A DNA stretch of 64,000 nt from Actinomycetes bacterium (GTDB lineage Bacteria > Actinomycetota > Acidimicrobiia > Acidimicrobiales > Bog-793): contig JAKABW010000002.1 in the NCBI GenBank assembly GCA_021796535.1, positions 88,964 through 152,963 on the forward strand. Reading direction: 5' to 3'. The notes below the pieces were generated by a model. That model was not told where the DNA came from and did not search any database. It saw nothing but the letters and a program-made list of their open reading frames with translations. Shown here one piece after another: positions 37,879-47,871 of this stretch (positions are counted from its first letter, which is position 1; the number at the start of each line of letters is the position of its first letter). Both the position numbers and the translations under genes were made by a program.

Positions 37879-40367
37879 GCCCCGATATTTTCACTCGAGA
37901 AGAGCTTCTCGCCCGGCAGATAGAAGAGGCGTCCAAAGTCATAGCGCCGCTCTGGCCCCTTTCCGCTGCGGTCACGGTAAATCCCTTTTGGGATCTTTTG
38001 CCCATGGGATTTGGCGAAGCCGTTTTTTACGCCCAAAGCATCCTGGAAATTTCCGGGTATCCTTCACGGGAGATGCTGCAGGAAGCTTACGCCGACGGGC
38101 GCATCACCGACGCCGATTTGGAAGCCGCTTACGGGGAGCGTGCAGTCGCGCCTGTACCGCCCGGGCACGGGCATGCCGGAGACACTCCGGTCCGGACGAC
38201 GGTCGAACGCCATGATTTGCTTTACGGCACCGGCATGGCGGCGGCAACGGACAGAGAAGTTGCCAAATGGTGTGCCGCTTATACCGCAAATCTTTTGCCT
38301 CTTCCGCCGGGGCGCGACTTTTACTCTTTTTGGCGCCAGGTAATCGTCTCGGACCCCGCTTCTCGCAGGCTGCTGGGCAAATCCGGGCGCAAACGTCTGG
38401 GCGCTTTGCCCCGCCGGGCCATCGATGCCGTGGCCCAATCTTTGGAAAAACTGGGTGTCAGCGAAGAAGGGGTCATACCGGAGCTGTCGCGCCAGTTGGC
38501 AAGGATGCCCGGCTGGGCCGGATATGCCAAATGGGGTTCCGTATGGGGCGGGGAAAATCCCTCCGCACCGGCTCCCCTGCTCACCGATTATCTGGCCGTG
38601 CGCTTGGCCTATGACGCGGAGCTGCTCGGGGTATTTTTCTCCGGCTCATCGCCGGGTCAGTTGCCCCACCAACTTTCCGGCAAAACGGCGGCGGCAAAAG
38701 AAGCAAAGCATGCGGACACATCGCGGACCGATTCCCTTCCTTCCGGATTGCAAAAAAAGATTTCCCTTCTGTCAAAAGCGGAAGCGGACGAAGTTTGGCT
38801 GCGCTCTTACGAGAACCATTACAGAGATTCCCTCCTTTCTCTCTTGTCGGCCGGCGGGGCAAAAAGCGATACCCCTCCGGCCGTTCAGGCTGTTTTTTGC
38901 ATAGACGTCCGTTCGGAACGGATCCGTCGGCATCTCGAGGAGGCGGGTCCTTACGAGACGTTCGGTTTTGCCGGATTTTTTGGTTTGCCCATCAGCTTTA
39001 GGGCTTTGGGCTCCGAAGAAACGATAAGTTTGTGCCCTGTTTTTGCCAAACCGGCCGCCTTGGTGACGGAAAAACCCGCCCGGGACGCATATCAAAGCGC
39101 CATTCGGCAATTGGCGGGCAGCCGCGCTTTGGAAGCCGCCGCGAATTCGTTCAATGTCATCCGCAAAGGGGGCGTGTCCTCATTTTTTACCGCCGAGATA
39201 GGGGGTTTTTTTCTCGGTCCGGCGGCGGCTGTGAAAACGGTGTTTCCCGCCCGCTACGCCACTCTCAGGCAGCGTCTACATCAAAGGCTTGCCCCCAAGG
39301 CCGAAACTGTGATCGATATGAGTCCGGATGAGACGGGGATGAGTGACGAAGAGCAGGCATTGTTTGCCGAAAGCCTTTTGCTGAGCATCGGCATCACCTC
39401 CAATTTTGCCAAAATCGTACTGCTGTGCGGACATGGAAGCACCACCGAAAATAATCCCTATGCGTCGATGCTCGACTGCGGCGCCTGCGGCGCCAACAGG
39501 GGCGGGGTAAGCGCCAGGGCGGCGGCGGCGGTTTTGAACAGAGCCCGCATACGTTCTCTTCTCGAAGAGAAAGGCATCCCCATTCCCGGGAACACCTTTT
39601 TTATGGCCGCCGAGCACGACACGGCAACGGATCAAGTGGGCGTTCTGGACACTCATCTCGTTCCGGCTGAACACCGCGACGCGGCGACGGCACTGCAGCG
39701 CGATCTGGAGGCCGCCGGTCGGAAATCGGCTGCGGAAAGAGCGGCGGATTTGCCGGGCCACAGCAAAAAAGACCCCGGATCCGAAACTGTTTTTCGTTCT
39801 TCGGATTGGGCTCAGGTCCGCCCGGAATGGGGAGCGGCGGGGAACGCCGCTTTCATAATAGCGCCGCGAAAAGCGACCGTCGGACTCGACTTGGGGGGAC
39901 GTTGCTTTTTGCACTCTTATGACGCGGATGCCGATGCCGCCGGAACCGTGCTGGAGGCGATTCTGAGCGGGCCGGTGACGGTGGGTCATTGGATCAATGC
40001 CCAGTATTATTTTTCCGCCGTCGATCCGGAAAAATTGTCTGCCGGGGACAAAACGGTGCACAACATCATTTCCGGCATCGGCGTGACCGAAGGCACCGGC
40101 TTGGATTTGAAAATCGGTCTGCCCCGCCAGTCCCTTTTTTATGCCGGAAAAGCCCGCCATGAACCCATGCGGCTCCTGACGGTTGTCCAAGCCAAAAAAA
40201 ATCTCCTTGAAGAGATCATTTCCCGCAACGCGACACTGGGGGAATTGTTTGACGGGGAATGGATTCATTTGGCGGCCAGGGACGGCGAAAACGACGCTTG
40301 GCACATACGTCGCCCCGGGGGGAAATGGGATTTGTGGGAACTGCCCCGCAGGGCTGATCACGGGTGA
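37875..40367 (+). CDS. dabA: DabA (UPF0753/DUF2309) zinc-binding, carbonic-anhydrase-like subunit
   Basis: AVFCIDVRSERIRRHLE (C-x-D) and LLCGHGSTTENNPYASMLDCGACGANRG (His and Cys 15 residues apart), matching the DabA metal-site pattern. Confidence 0.93.
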   Translation: MSPDIFTREELLARQIEEASKVIAPLWPLSAAVTVNPFWDLLPMGFGEAVFYAQSILEISGYPSREMLQEAYADGRITDADLEAAYGERAVAPVPPGHGHAGDTPVRTTVERHDLLYGTGMAAATDREVAKWCAAYTANLLPLPPGRDFYSFWRQVIVSDPASRRLLGKSGRKRLGALPRRAIDAVAQSLEKLGVSEEGVIPELSRQLARMPGWAGYAKWGSVWGGENPSAPAPLLTDYLAVRLAYDAELLGVFFSGSSPGQLPHQLSGKTAAAKEAKHADTSRTDSLPSGLQKKISLLSKAEADEVWLRSYENHYRDSLLSLLSAGGAKSDTPPAVQAVFCIDVRSERIRRHLEEAGPYETFGFAGFFGLPISFRALGSEETISLCPVFAKPAALVTEKPARDAYQSAIRQLAGSRALEAAANSFNVIRKGGVSSFFTAEIGGFFLGPAAAVKTVFPARYATLRQRLHQRLAPKAETVIDMSPDETGMSDEEQALFAESLLLSIGITSNFAKIVLLCGHGSTTENNPYASMLDCGACGANRGGVSARAAAAVLNRARIRSLLEEKGIPIPGNTFFMAAEHDTATDQVGVLDTHLVPAEHRDAATALQRDLEAAGRKSAAERAADLPGHSKKDPGSETVFRSSDWAQVRPEWGAAGNAAFIIAPRKATVGLDLGGRCFLHSYDADADAAGTVLEAILSGPVTVGHWINAQYYFSAVDPEKLSAGDKTVHNIISGIGVTEGTGLDLKIGLPRQSLFYAGKARHEPMRLLTVVQAKKNLLEEIISRNATLGELFDGEWIHLAARDGENDAWHIRRPGGKWDLWELPRRADHG

Positions 40368-40373
40368 GCGGAC

Positions 40374-40395
40374 CGGACAACAAATGTCCGTTTTT
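40374..40395 (+). terminator. Rho-independent terminator after dabA
   Basis: cggaca-acaaa-tgtccg-ttttt, 7 bp after the stop codon. Confidence 0.8.
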
Positions 40396-40425
40396 GTTCC
40401 GCCGGTTACCGATGCCGGAAGAGGA

Positions 40426-41091
40426 TCAGAGTACGGTTGCCAGCAAAAAGCCGTCCCAGCCTTTTGCCCCCACGGTTTGTATCACCGTCGCCTTTAAATT
40501 TTGACGACCTCCCACGGTTTCCAGCAGACGCTTGGTTCCGATATCGTTCAAATCGTCGGAGTCTTTCAGGACGGACCCTCCCCGTACGACGTTGTCGACA
40601 ATGATTATACTGCCCGGGTGTGCAAATTTTAAGGCGGCTTCGAAGTAGGCGGGATTATTTTCCTTGTCGGCATCGATAAAGAAAAGGTCGAACGTTTCTT
40701 TTGTCGCGGCTTCTTCCATTGCCGCCAGGCTTTCTAAAGCCGGTCCGGTCCGTATTTCCACTCTGTCCCTCAAGCCGGAGCGCTCCAGGTTGGCTGTTGC
40801 CACCCCGGCGTGACGTTCGCTTCTTTCCAAAGTGAGGACTTTTCCCTCCGGCCCCACTCCCCTTGCCAGACAGATCGTGCTGTATCCGCCGAGAGTTCCG
40901 ATTTCCAAGACGGACCGGACTCCGGCGGCCAGACAGATAACCGTGAGGAAACGGCCCTGGGTCGGTGTGACGTCAATGGACGGAAGTTCCGCCGCGGCAT
41001 TGGCATCAAGAACGGATTGCAGCATTTCGTCTTCGCCGAGCACGAACGCGTTCAGATAATTGTCAACAGCTTCCCATTCGTTTTCTTCCAT
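40426..41091 (-). CDS. SAM-dependent O-methyltransferase (caffeoyl-CoA/COMT-like)
   Basis: VLEIGTLGGYSTICLARGV, DLFFIDADKENNPAYFEAAL, IIIVDNVVRGG. Confidence 0.9.
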   Translation of the reverse strand: MEENEWEAVDNYLNAFVLGEDEMLQSVLDANAAAELPSIDVTPTQGRFLTVICLAAGVRSVLEIGTLGGYSTICLARGVGPEGKVLTLERSERHAGVATANLERSGLRDRVEIRTGPALESLAAMEEAATKETFDLFFIDADKENNPAYFEAALKFAHPGSIIIVDNVVRGGSVLKDSDDLNDIGTKRLLETVGGRQNLKATVIQTVGAKGWDGFLLATVL

Positions 41092-41161
41092 GCGTTTATG
41101 GTAACCGTGTTTTTAATCGATGTCAATATGAAAGATTTTCTCCGAAAAACAAACACAAATC

Positions 41162-43252
41162 TTATATGATTTGTATTTCTGCCAAGTCGCGGAGGTCCTT
41201 TTGCAATTTATGCAATTCGTCGCGCAACAAAGCGGCATATTCGAATCTGAGTTCGGCGGCGGCCTGCGTCATTTCGTCTTGGATAATTTGCGCAAGTTTT
41301 TCCAAGTCGGCTTTCGAACTTGTTCCGTTGTTTTGGATTCCGTGGCTTTCGCCGAGTTGAGATCCCAGCCGGGCTTGCAGGCGCAGGGATCTCTTTGTTT
41401 TGCCGGCCGCCGTTCTGACCCGTCCCATCGGCGTGGAGGCATCAATTCCGGATTCGGCCCTGAACTGAGCCACGAGGTCGTTGACCTGTTTCTTGATCCC
41501 TTGGGGATCTATTCCGTTTTCTTCGTTGTAGCGCTGTTGCAATTCCCGCCGGCGTTCTGTTTCGGAGATCGCTTTGCGCATCGAGTCGGTAATGGTGTCG
41601 GCGTAGAGGATGACCCTGCCGGACAGGTTTCTGGCAGCCCTGCCCATAATTTGAATAAGCGACGTGACGGAACGCAAGAAACCCTCTTTGTCGGCATCCA
41701 GGATGGCCACAAGGGAGACCTCCGGCAGATCCAGACCCTCACGCAAGAGGTTGATGCCCACCAAGACGTCGAATGCCCCCAGTCGCAAATCCCGCAAAAT
41801 TTCTATGCGTTCTATCGTGTCGATAGCCGAGTGAAGATACCTGACCTTCAGTCCGGCTTCCAGAAGATAATCGGTCAGGTCTTCGGCCATTTTCTTGGTA
41901 AGAGTCGTCACCAAAACCCTTTCGCCGCGCTCCGTGACTTTTTCTATTTCGCCTATCAAATCGTCGATTTGTTTCAGGGTCGGTTTGATGACGACTTCCG
42001 GATCCAGCAAACCGGTCGGCCTTACTATTTGTTCGACGATGGGTATGGAATCCCGTGTTTCGTATGCTCCGGGAGTGGCCGAGACAAAAACGGCTTGGAC
42101 AATTTTCTTTTCCACCTCTTCAAAGCGCAACGGTCTGTTGTCGAGGGCAGAGGGAAGGCGGAAACCGTGCTCCACCAGTGAGTCTTTGCGGGACTTGTCG
42201 CCGGCGTATTGGCCGTGCAGCTGAGGGATCGTCACGTGACTCTCGTCGATGACGAGCAACCAGTCGTCCGGAAAGTAATCCAGCAACGTGTAGGGGGCTT
42301 CTCCCGGGGCCCGGCCGTCGAGGTGTCTGGAGTAGTTTTCGATTCCGTTGCAATAACCGACCTCCGTCAACATTTCCAAGTCGTGCTCCGTGCGCATTTT
42401 CAGTCTTTGGGCTTCCAAGAGTTTGTCCTGAGATTTCAACTCCGCCAGCCGCAGCGCCAGCTCTTCTTCGATCGATTTGACGGCGGCCCGGACGCGCTCT
42501 TCGCTGGCAACGTAATGTGTGGCGGGGAACAGGGTAATTTCTTCCATCTCCTCTCCTATTTCACCGGTCAATGCGTCAAAGCGTGTTATTTCTTCTATTT
42601 CGTCCCCAAAAAGGGTGATCCTGACGGCAGTTTCGTCGTAAGCGGGATGAATTTCCAGGGTGTCGCCTCTCACTCTGAATTTCCCGCGTCCGAAATCGGT
42701 GTCGTTGCGTTCGTAGTTGATGTCGACCAGTCTGGAAAGAATTGTCCTTTGGGCAAGGCGTTCCCCTTTTTTGACGGAAATGATCTGACCCCGGTATTCA
42801 AACGGCGAACCGAGCCCGTAGATGCAGGAGACGGACGCCACGACCACGACGTCGCGTCTTGTAAGAAGGGCGGAAGTGGTGGAATGGCGCAGACGGTCGA
42901 TCTCGTCGTTGATCGCGGAGTCCTTTTCTATGTATGTATCGCTGGAGGCAATATATGCTTCAGGTTGGTAGTAATCGTAGTAAGAAACGAAATACTCCAC
43001 TCTGTTGTCCGGGAAAAACCCCCTCATTTCGCCGGCCAACTGTGCGGCAAGGGATTTGTTCGGAGCCAAAATCAACGTCGGTTTTTGTACCCGTTCAATG
43101 GTCCAGGCGACGGTGGCACTTTTTCCGGAACCGGTTATGCCGAGAAGCGTCTGATAACGGACGTTTTTGTTGATGTTTTCGGAAAGTTTGGCTATGGCGC
43201 GCGGCTGGTCGCCCGCCGGAGCGTAAGGCGCTTTTACCTTGATGTCGGTCAC
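41162..43252 (-). CDS. uvrB: Excinuclease ABC subunit UvrB
   Basis: [64 protein letters not shown] at 43252 is a likely start (ORF open to 43321). Confidence 0.96.
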   Translation of the reverse strand: MTDIKVKAPYAPAGDQPRAIAKLSENINKNVRYQTLLGITGSGKSATVAWTIERVQKPTLILAPNKSLAAQLAGEMRGFFPDNRVEYFVSYYDYYQPEAYIASSDTYIEKDSAINDEIDRLRHSTTSALLTRRDVVVVASVSCIYGLGSPFEYRGQIISVKKGERLAQRTILSRLVDINYERNDTDFGRGKFRVRGDTLEIHPAYDETAVRITLFGDEIEEITRFDALTGEIGEEMEEITLFPATHYVASEERVRAAVKSIEEELALRLAELKSQDKLLEAQRLKMRTEHDLEMLTEVGYCNGIENYSRHLDGRAPGEAPYTLLDYFPDDWLLVIDESHVTIPQLHGQYAGDKSRKDSLVEHGFRLPSALDNRPLRFEEVEKKIVQAVFVSATPGAYETRDSIPIVEQIVRPTGLLDPEVVIKPTLKQIDDLIGEIEKVTERGERVLVTTLTKKMAEDLTDYLLEAGLKVRYLHSAIDTIERIEILRDLRLGAFDVLVGINLLREGLDLPEVSLVAILDADKEGFLRSVTSLIQIMGRAARNLSGRVILYADTITDSMRKAISETERRRELQQRYNEENGIDPQGIKKQVNDLVAQFRAESGIDASTPMGRVRTAAGKTKRSLRLQARLGSQLGESHGIQNNGTSSKADLEKLAQIIQDEMTQAAAELRFEYAALLRDELHKLQKDLRDLAEIQII

Positions 43253-43422
43253 GCGAATTATTTTATACGTAAACCGCCCGCCCCGCTCTTTTTGCTCCGC
43301 ATGATTTGGCGTAAGACGCAAGGAAAGTGCGCGGTTTTTGCCAAATCACTTTCCAATTTTTTTGTTTTTATAATTTTTTTGTGAAATTTGGGGCAATAGA
43401 TCAAAATCTGCTCCGTTAGTCA

Positions 43423-43467
43423 CCATGAAAAGCATTTGGGCAAGGACAGCCCGATCTTTGGCCATGG
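43423..43467 (+). other. Possible structured leader of the flagellar cluster
   Basis: ccatg (43423-43427) pairs with catgg (43463-43467), enclosing gggc-aaggaca-gccc (43438-43452). Confidence 0.3.
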
Positions 43468-43497
43468 AAGGCCCTAACAAAAATGTTTAGGTGAACT

Positions 43498-43836
43498 ATG
43501 GCAAATGCTATTCAGACAATCAATGTTTTGGGCTTTGCCCTGAACGCCATCAATCAACGCAACCAGGCCATAGCAAATAATATTGCCAACGAAAATACTC
43601 CCGGTTATCAGGCAAACGTTGTGACTTTTGAAAACTCTTTGGCAAGTGCCCTGCAAAACGGCGGTACGGCCTCGGCCAGCGTAGTCCCGGAAGGTCTTGC
43701 TTCCGGCACAAACGGGAATAACGTCAATTTACCCGGTGAAATGGCACTGGAAGTGAAAACCAATTTGGAAAACCAGTCGGTGGCCAATTCCATCAATACG
43801 GAATTCTCAATTTTGTCAACAGCGATAAACGGATAG
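43498..43836 (+). CDS. flgB: Flagellar rod protein FlgB
   Basis: QRNQAIANNIANENTPGYQANVVTFE. Confidence 0.93.
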   Translation: MANAIQTINVLGFALNAINQRNQAIANNIANENTPGYQANVVTFENSLASALQNGGTASASVVPEGLASGTNGNNVNLPGEMALEVKTNLENQSVANSINTEFSILSTAING

Positions 43837-43852
43837 GAGGATCGATAGAGAT

Positions 43853-44272
43853 ATGTCAATGTTTCCATCAATTTCGATTGCCGGGAGCGGTCTTTCCGTG
43901 GATCAGACATGGATAGACGCGATCGGCGGGAATATAGCAAACGCCCAAGACCAGGTGACTCCCGGCAAGCCCGTTTACAGGGAGCAGTCGGTGGTGGCTG
44001 TCCCGCAGGCAAACCTTTCCGTCACCGGACAGGTCGGCGCCGGGAACGGGGTTCAGGTGCAGGCGATCAATCTGAGTGCCGGCAAAGGGATTCTGACATA
44101 TGACCCCACCAATCCGATAGCCAACAAGCAGGGTTACGTCCTCTCCCCCAATATCAACATGGGACACGAACTCACCACTTTGGTGGAAGCCCAAGTCAAT
44201 TACGAAGCCGATGCCACCGTGTTGCAAAACTCCGATACGGCTTACAAGAACGTTCTTTCGATTAAGGCTTAA
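43853..44272 (+). CDS. flgC: Flagellar rod protein FlgC
   Basis: MSMFPSISIAGSGLSVDQTWIDAIGGNIAN...VLSPNINMGHELTTLVEAQVNYEADATVL. Confidence 0.93.
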   Translation: MSMFPSISIAGSGLSVDQTWIDAIGGNIANAQDQVTPGKPVYREQSVVAVPQANLSVTGQVGAGNGVQVQAINLSAGKGILTYDPTNPIANKQGYVLSPNINMGHELTTLVEAQVNYEADATVLQNSDTAYKNVLSIKA

Positions 44273-44275
44273 GGC

Positions 44276-44587
44276 ATGATACCTCCCATTCCTCCGATAA
44301 GCGGAACGAGTTTTACCGCTCCCGCACAAGCAACCTCCGCCGTTTCGGCAACCCCCTCAGCCGGGGGCGGCGAATTTTCCAATGTTTTGGGGGCGGCAAT
44401 TAACCAGGTGAACCAGACCATGTCTACGGCCAGCAACTTGGAGTTGCAGGGCGCCACAGGACAGGCCAGCGTGGCAAACGTCACCGTGGCGGCGTCCGAA
44501 GCGCAACTGGCGATAGAACTGGTGGCCAATGTGAGAAACAATGCCGTGACCTCTTTCAATTCGGTCATGTCTATGGTGGCGGGTTAA
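44276..44587 (+). CDS. fliE: FliE
   Basis: C-terminal AQLAIELVANVRNNAVTSFNSVMSM, between flgC and fliF. Confidence 0.9.
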   Translation: MIPPIPPISGTSFTAPAQATSAVSATPSAGGGEFSNVLGAAINQVNQTMSTASNLELQGATGQASVANVTVAASEAQLAIELVANVRNNAVTSFNSVMSMVAG

Positions 44588-44591
44588 GCAT

Positions 44592-46169
44592 ATGGCGGTC
44601 CAACCTTTCGACTCCAACAACAGAGCCGGAGACGCCCTGAAACAAGGCAGGCAGCTGCTCTCCGGGTTCAGCAGCGGTCAAAAAACCGTGGCGGCGCTGT
44701 TTGGCATGATCCTGTTGTTGATAATTTACTTTTTTTCCACCCACTCCTCCTCCCCCAGCTACGAGACTCTTTACGCGAATCTGCAACCGTCTCAGGCCGG
44801 TCAGGTGACGCAAAAATTGAGTGCCGCCGGCGTGCCGTATCAGCTGGGCAGCGGCGGCACGACGGTTTTGGTGCCCGCCCAGTACGTAAACCAGGAAAGA
44901 ATTGCACTGGCTGAAGCCGGACTTCCTTCGGGAGGCACCATAACTTTCCAAACTCTTGCCGCAACCGGCATTACTTCTTCGCAATTTGTCCAAAACGTCG
45001 ATTACCAGCAGGCCCTGGAAGGACAATTGGACAGTGTCATCGAATCCATACAGGGCGTGCAAAACGCCCAGGTTTCTTTGGTCATGCCTTCCAATTCCAC
45101 ATTTGCGATCGGCAATACGCAAACCCCCACGGCGTCTGTTCTTGTCGACCTGAACAGCGGCACTTCCCTTACCTCGGGACAGGTGCAGGGCATAGTGCAT
45201 TTGGTATCTTCGGCGGTTCCCAATCTGTCCGCCAACAACGTCACTGTGGTGAACAACAACGGTAACGTATTGTCCGCCTCCAGCGGTTCGATTTCGGCAA
45301 GCACGGATTTGTCGGAAGAAAATACTTATGACAGTGCCCTGGGGGCAACCCTCAACAATCTTCTTTCGCTTGTCGTCGGCACAAACAATGCTTCCGTGCA
45401 GGTGCATGCCGTCATGAATTTCAATCAGCTTTCCACGAAGACAAACGGATTTCAAGTGGGAAAAAACGGGAAACCCATTACGGCTCCCACTTCGGTCAAC
45501 AATACCAAGCAAACTTTTACCGGTACCGGTTCTCAGGCTGCCGGCGTCTTGGGCTCCGGTCAGATACCGACGGCGACCAATCAAAACGGCAAGTATCTTT
45601 CTACCCAGTCGCAAACTCAGAATGCGGTGGGGAGCATTACGCAAATTCTTAAGCAGGCACCGGGGCAGGTCGTAAAAACTTCGGTGGCGGTGTTGGTAAA
45701 TTCGGCCAAAGTAAAAAAAGCGCAGATACCCGCCATCAAATCTCTCATCACCACCGCCGCCGGTCTTAATCTGAAAACGGGGGACACCATTGTGGTCACG
45801 GCTCTCCCCTTTGCCCCTCCGCCGAAACAACTGGTATTGGCAAAGACTTCCATGACGGCTTCTCTGTTCGGACACCTTCCCACCCTTGCCCTTCTCATTT
45901 TTATCCTTCTCATGTTCTTCTTCACCCTGCGCGCCGCAAAAAAAAGGAAGCCGGTTTTTCAGGAAATTCCCATGACCCCCCTGGCCTCTCTGGGTGTGGG
46001 CGACAATCCGACCATCGAATTGCCGGCAGTGCCGACAAGTGGCAATTCCATGTTGAATCAGGCCGATTTTCCCGTAACTTCCGATGTGGAATCTTATATT
46101 CAAAGCAGTCCGGATGAAGTGGCACGATTGATGCGCAATTGGTCCGAAGAGCGCGGTAAAGGGCGATAA
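44592..46169 (+). CDS. fliF: Flagellar MS-ring protein FliF
   Basis: YETLYANLQPSQAGQVTQKLSAAGVPYQL...FVQNVDYQQALEGQLDSVIESIQGVQNAQVSLVMP. Confidence 0.95.
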   Translation: MAVQPFDSNNRAGDALKQGRQLLSGFSSGQKTVAALFGMILLLIIYFFSTHSSSPSYETLYANLQPSQAGQVTQKLSAAGVPYQLGSGGTTVLVPAQYVNQERIALAEAGLPSGGTITFQTLAATGITSSQFVQNVDYQQALEGQLDSVIESIQGVQNAQVSLVMPSNSTFAIGNTQTPTASVLVDLNSGTSLTSGQVQGIVHLVSSAVPNLSANNVTVVNNNGNVLSASSGSISASTDLSEENTYDSALGATLNNLLSLVVGTNNASVQVHAVMNFNQLSTKTNGFQVGKNGKPITAPTSVNNTKQTFTGTGSQAAGVLGSGQIPTATNQNGKYLSTQSQTQNAVGSITQILKQAPGQVVKTSVAVLVNSAKVKKAQIPAIKSLITTAAGLNLKTGDTIVVTALPFAPPPKQLVLAKTSMTASLFGHLPTLALLIFILLMFFFTLRAAKKRKPVFQEIPMTPLASLGVGDNPTIELPAVPTSGNSMLNQADFPVTSDVESYIQSSPDEVARLMRNWSEERGKGR

Positions 46170-46171
46170 AA

Positions 46172-47272
46172 ATGAGCGGAGCAACCGAAAAGAGCACTGT
46201 GACGGCGGAAACCTCAGCGGAAGACTCGGACGATAAGAAAAAGCAAGGCAAGACTGTCAAGACAAAGTACGAGGAATTGACCGGAATTCAAAAGGTCGCC
46301 ATAGTGCTTGCTCAGTTGAGACCGGATACTTCGGCAAAACTGATGCAGGCTGTCGGCGAAGAGCAGGCGGTGGTGCTTGCCACGGAAATGGTACGTTTGC
46401 CACAGCTCGATCGGGACATCGTGACCAGGGTTCTGACGGAATTCGTCGAAAAAGTCAATGCGACCAGAGCCATCGGGCAGGGAGGCATGGGGCAGGCCAA
46501 GCAACTGCTGGCGGCCGTCGTGGGAGAAGAAAAAGCGACGGAAATTATGTCGCAGCTGCAGGGCAAAGTCGCCGTCGGACCTCTTGCCTTTCTTTCGCAG
46601 GCCGACCCCAAGCACGTGGTGCCATTTTTGATCGACGAGCATCCGCAGACCGTGGCGGTAATATTGGCCCACATGCCGCCGAATGACGGTTCGCTGTTGC
46701 TGGATGCCATGCCCCCCGAATTCCGGGCGGAAGTCGCCCTCAGGATAGCCACCATGGAAAAAGTTCCTCCCGAGGCAATCAGTGTGGCGGCGCAGCAACT
46801 GGCGGATAAGCTGAAAGGAGTCGGTTCGGCTTCCGGTTCGGCTCCCGGCGGAATCCCCACTTTGGTCGAGTTACTCAACAGGGTTGACGGATCGACGGAA
46901 AAGCAGGTATTGGCGGCTTTGGAAACCAGGGATCCGGAATTGGCGGAGTCCGTAAAAGCGAAGATGCTGACATTCGAAGATGTCATGGCGCTCGACGACA
47001 AGACCCTGCAGGTTATTTTCAGGAAAGTCCAAATTACCGATCTTGCCATGGCCACCAAAGGCACCGAGGCGGAAGGCGAAATTGCCGAAAAAATCAACAG
47101 AAATCTTTCCGACAGGGCGCGGACAGAGCTGGCCGAGGAAATAGAGATCATGGGTCCGGTCAGAACTTCTCAGGTGGATTCGGCCCAATCTGGCATCGTC
47201 AAAATTGCCAGGGAATTGGAAGCCGAGGGTGCCATTACGATAGCCCGCAAGAACGACGAGGTTTTGATATGA
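46172..47272 (+). CDS. fliG: Flagellar motor switch protein FliG
   Basis: DEHPQTVAVILAHMPP, C-terminal MTFEDVMALDDKTLQVIFRKV-type region. Confidence 0.95.
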   Translation: MSGATEKSTVTAETSAEDSDDKKKQGKTVKTKYEELTGIQKVAIVLAQLRPDTSAKLMQAVGEEQAVVLATEMVRLPQLDRDIVTRVLTEFVEKVNATRAIGQGGMGQAKQLLAAVVGEEKATEIMSQLQGKVAVGPLAFLSQADPKHVVPFLIDEHPQTVAVILAHMPPNDGSLLLDAMPPEFRAEVALRIATMEKVPPEAISVAAQQLADKLKGVGSASGSAPGGIPTLVELLNRVDGSTEKQVLAALETRDPELAESVKAKMLTFEDVMALDDKTLQVIFRKVQITDLAMATKGTEAEGEIAEKINRNLSDRARTELAEEIEIMGPVRTSQVDSAQSGIVKIARELEAEGAITIARKNDEVLI

Positions 47273-47871
47273 TCGACGCCCAAATCATACGCCTGTCCGA
47301 AGATCAGATTTTGCCGGTCACCCCGGAGGTACTGGAAACGAGTCAATCTTTGATTGATTTGCGTGACAAAGCCCGCTATGACGGATATGCGGAAGGCTAC
47401 CGGGAAGGTCAGGAAAAAGCCGCGGAAGAAGCCGCAAGGAATCTGGAAAACTTTCAGGCAAAAGCCCGGCAGATTATCACCGTGCTCGAAGAAGCCTTGG
47501 AGAGTTCAAAAAACCTGCTGGAGGCCGAGCAGCAAAATTTGGAGCAATATGCCGCCAGGTTGTCCGTGGAAATGGCGGAATCGGTTTTGGACCACGAAAT
47601 AGCAACCGGCCAAATAAGCGTGCTGGATACGATCCGACACGCTCTTTCCATGTTGCCGGCGACCGGAGAAATAATCGCCAGAGTAAACCCAGGGGACCTG
47701 GAGTTCATTCAATCCGCTGACATCGTTTTGCCCTTGCGTCTCGTTTCCGATCAGTCGGTTCAGCCGGCCGGCTGCATTTTGGAGATGGGCTCGGCGATGG
47801 TGGATGCCAGACTGGACATGGCGATTCAAAGAATCAAAAAGGAACTGGCAATGAAAGCCGACATCAAATGA
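47269..47871 (+). CDS. fliH: FliH
   Basis: Position between fliG and fliI; coiled-coil acidic/Ala-rich sequence. Confidence 0.8.
   Translation: MIDAQIIRLSEDQILPVTPEVLETSQSLIDLRDKARYDGYAEGYREGQEKAAEEAARNLENFQAKARQIITVLEEALESSKNLLEAEQQNLEQYAARLSVEMAESVLDHEIATGQISVLDTIRHALSMLPATGEIIARVNPGDLEFIQSADIVLPLRLVSDQSVQPAGCILEMGSAMVDARLDMAIQRIKKELAMKADIK

Noticed and set aside
39276-40361. 361-aa minus-strand ORF opposite dabA
   Set aside because: Antisense to a strongly supported DabA; no motif.
41171-43384. Plus-strand ORFs 336 aa and 391 aa opposite uvrB
   Set aside because: Shadow ORFs of uvrB; no domain or RBS context.
43423-43497. c-di-GMP-I (GEMM) riboswitch before flgB
   Set aside because: Conserved GEMM core sequences are not present; only simple pairing is visible.
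44571-46184. 537-aa minus-strand ORF opposite fliF
   Set aside because: Antisense shadow of a convincing fliF; no domain.
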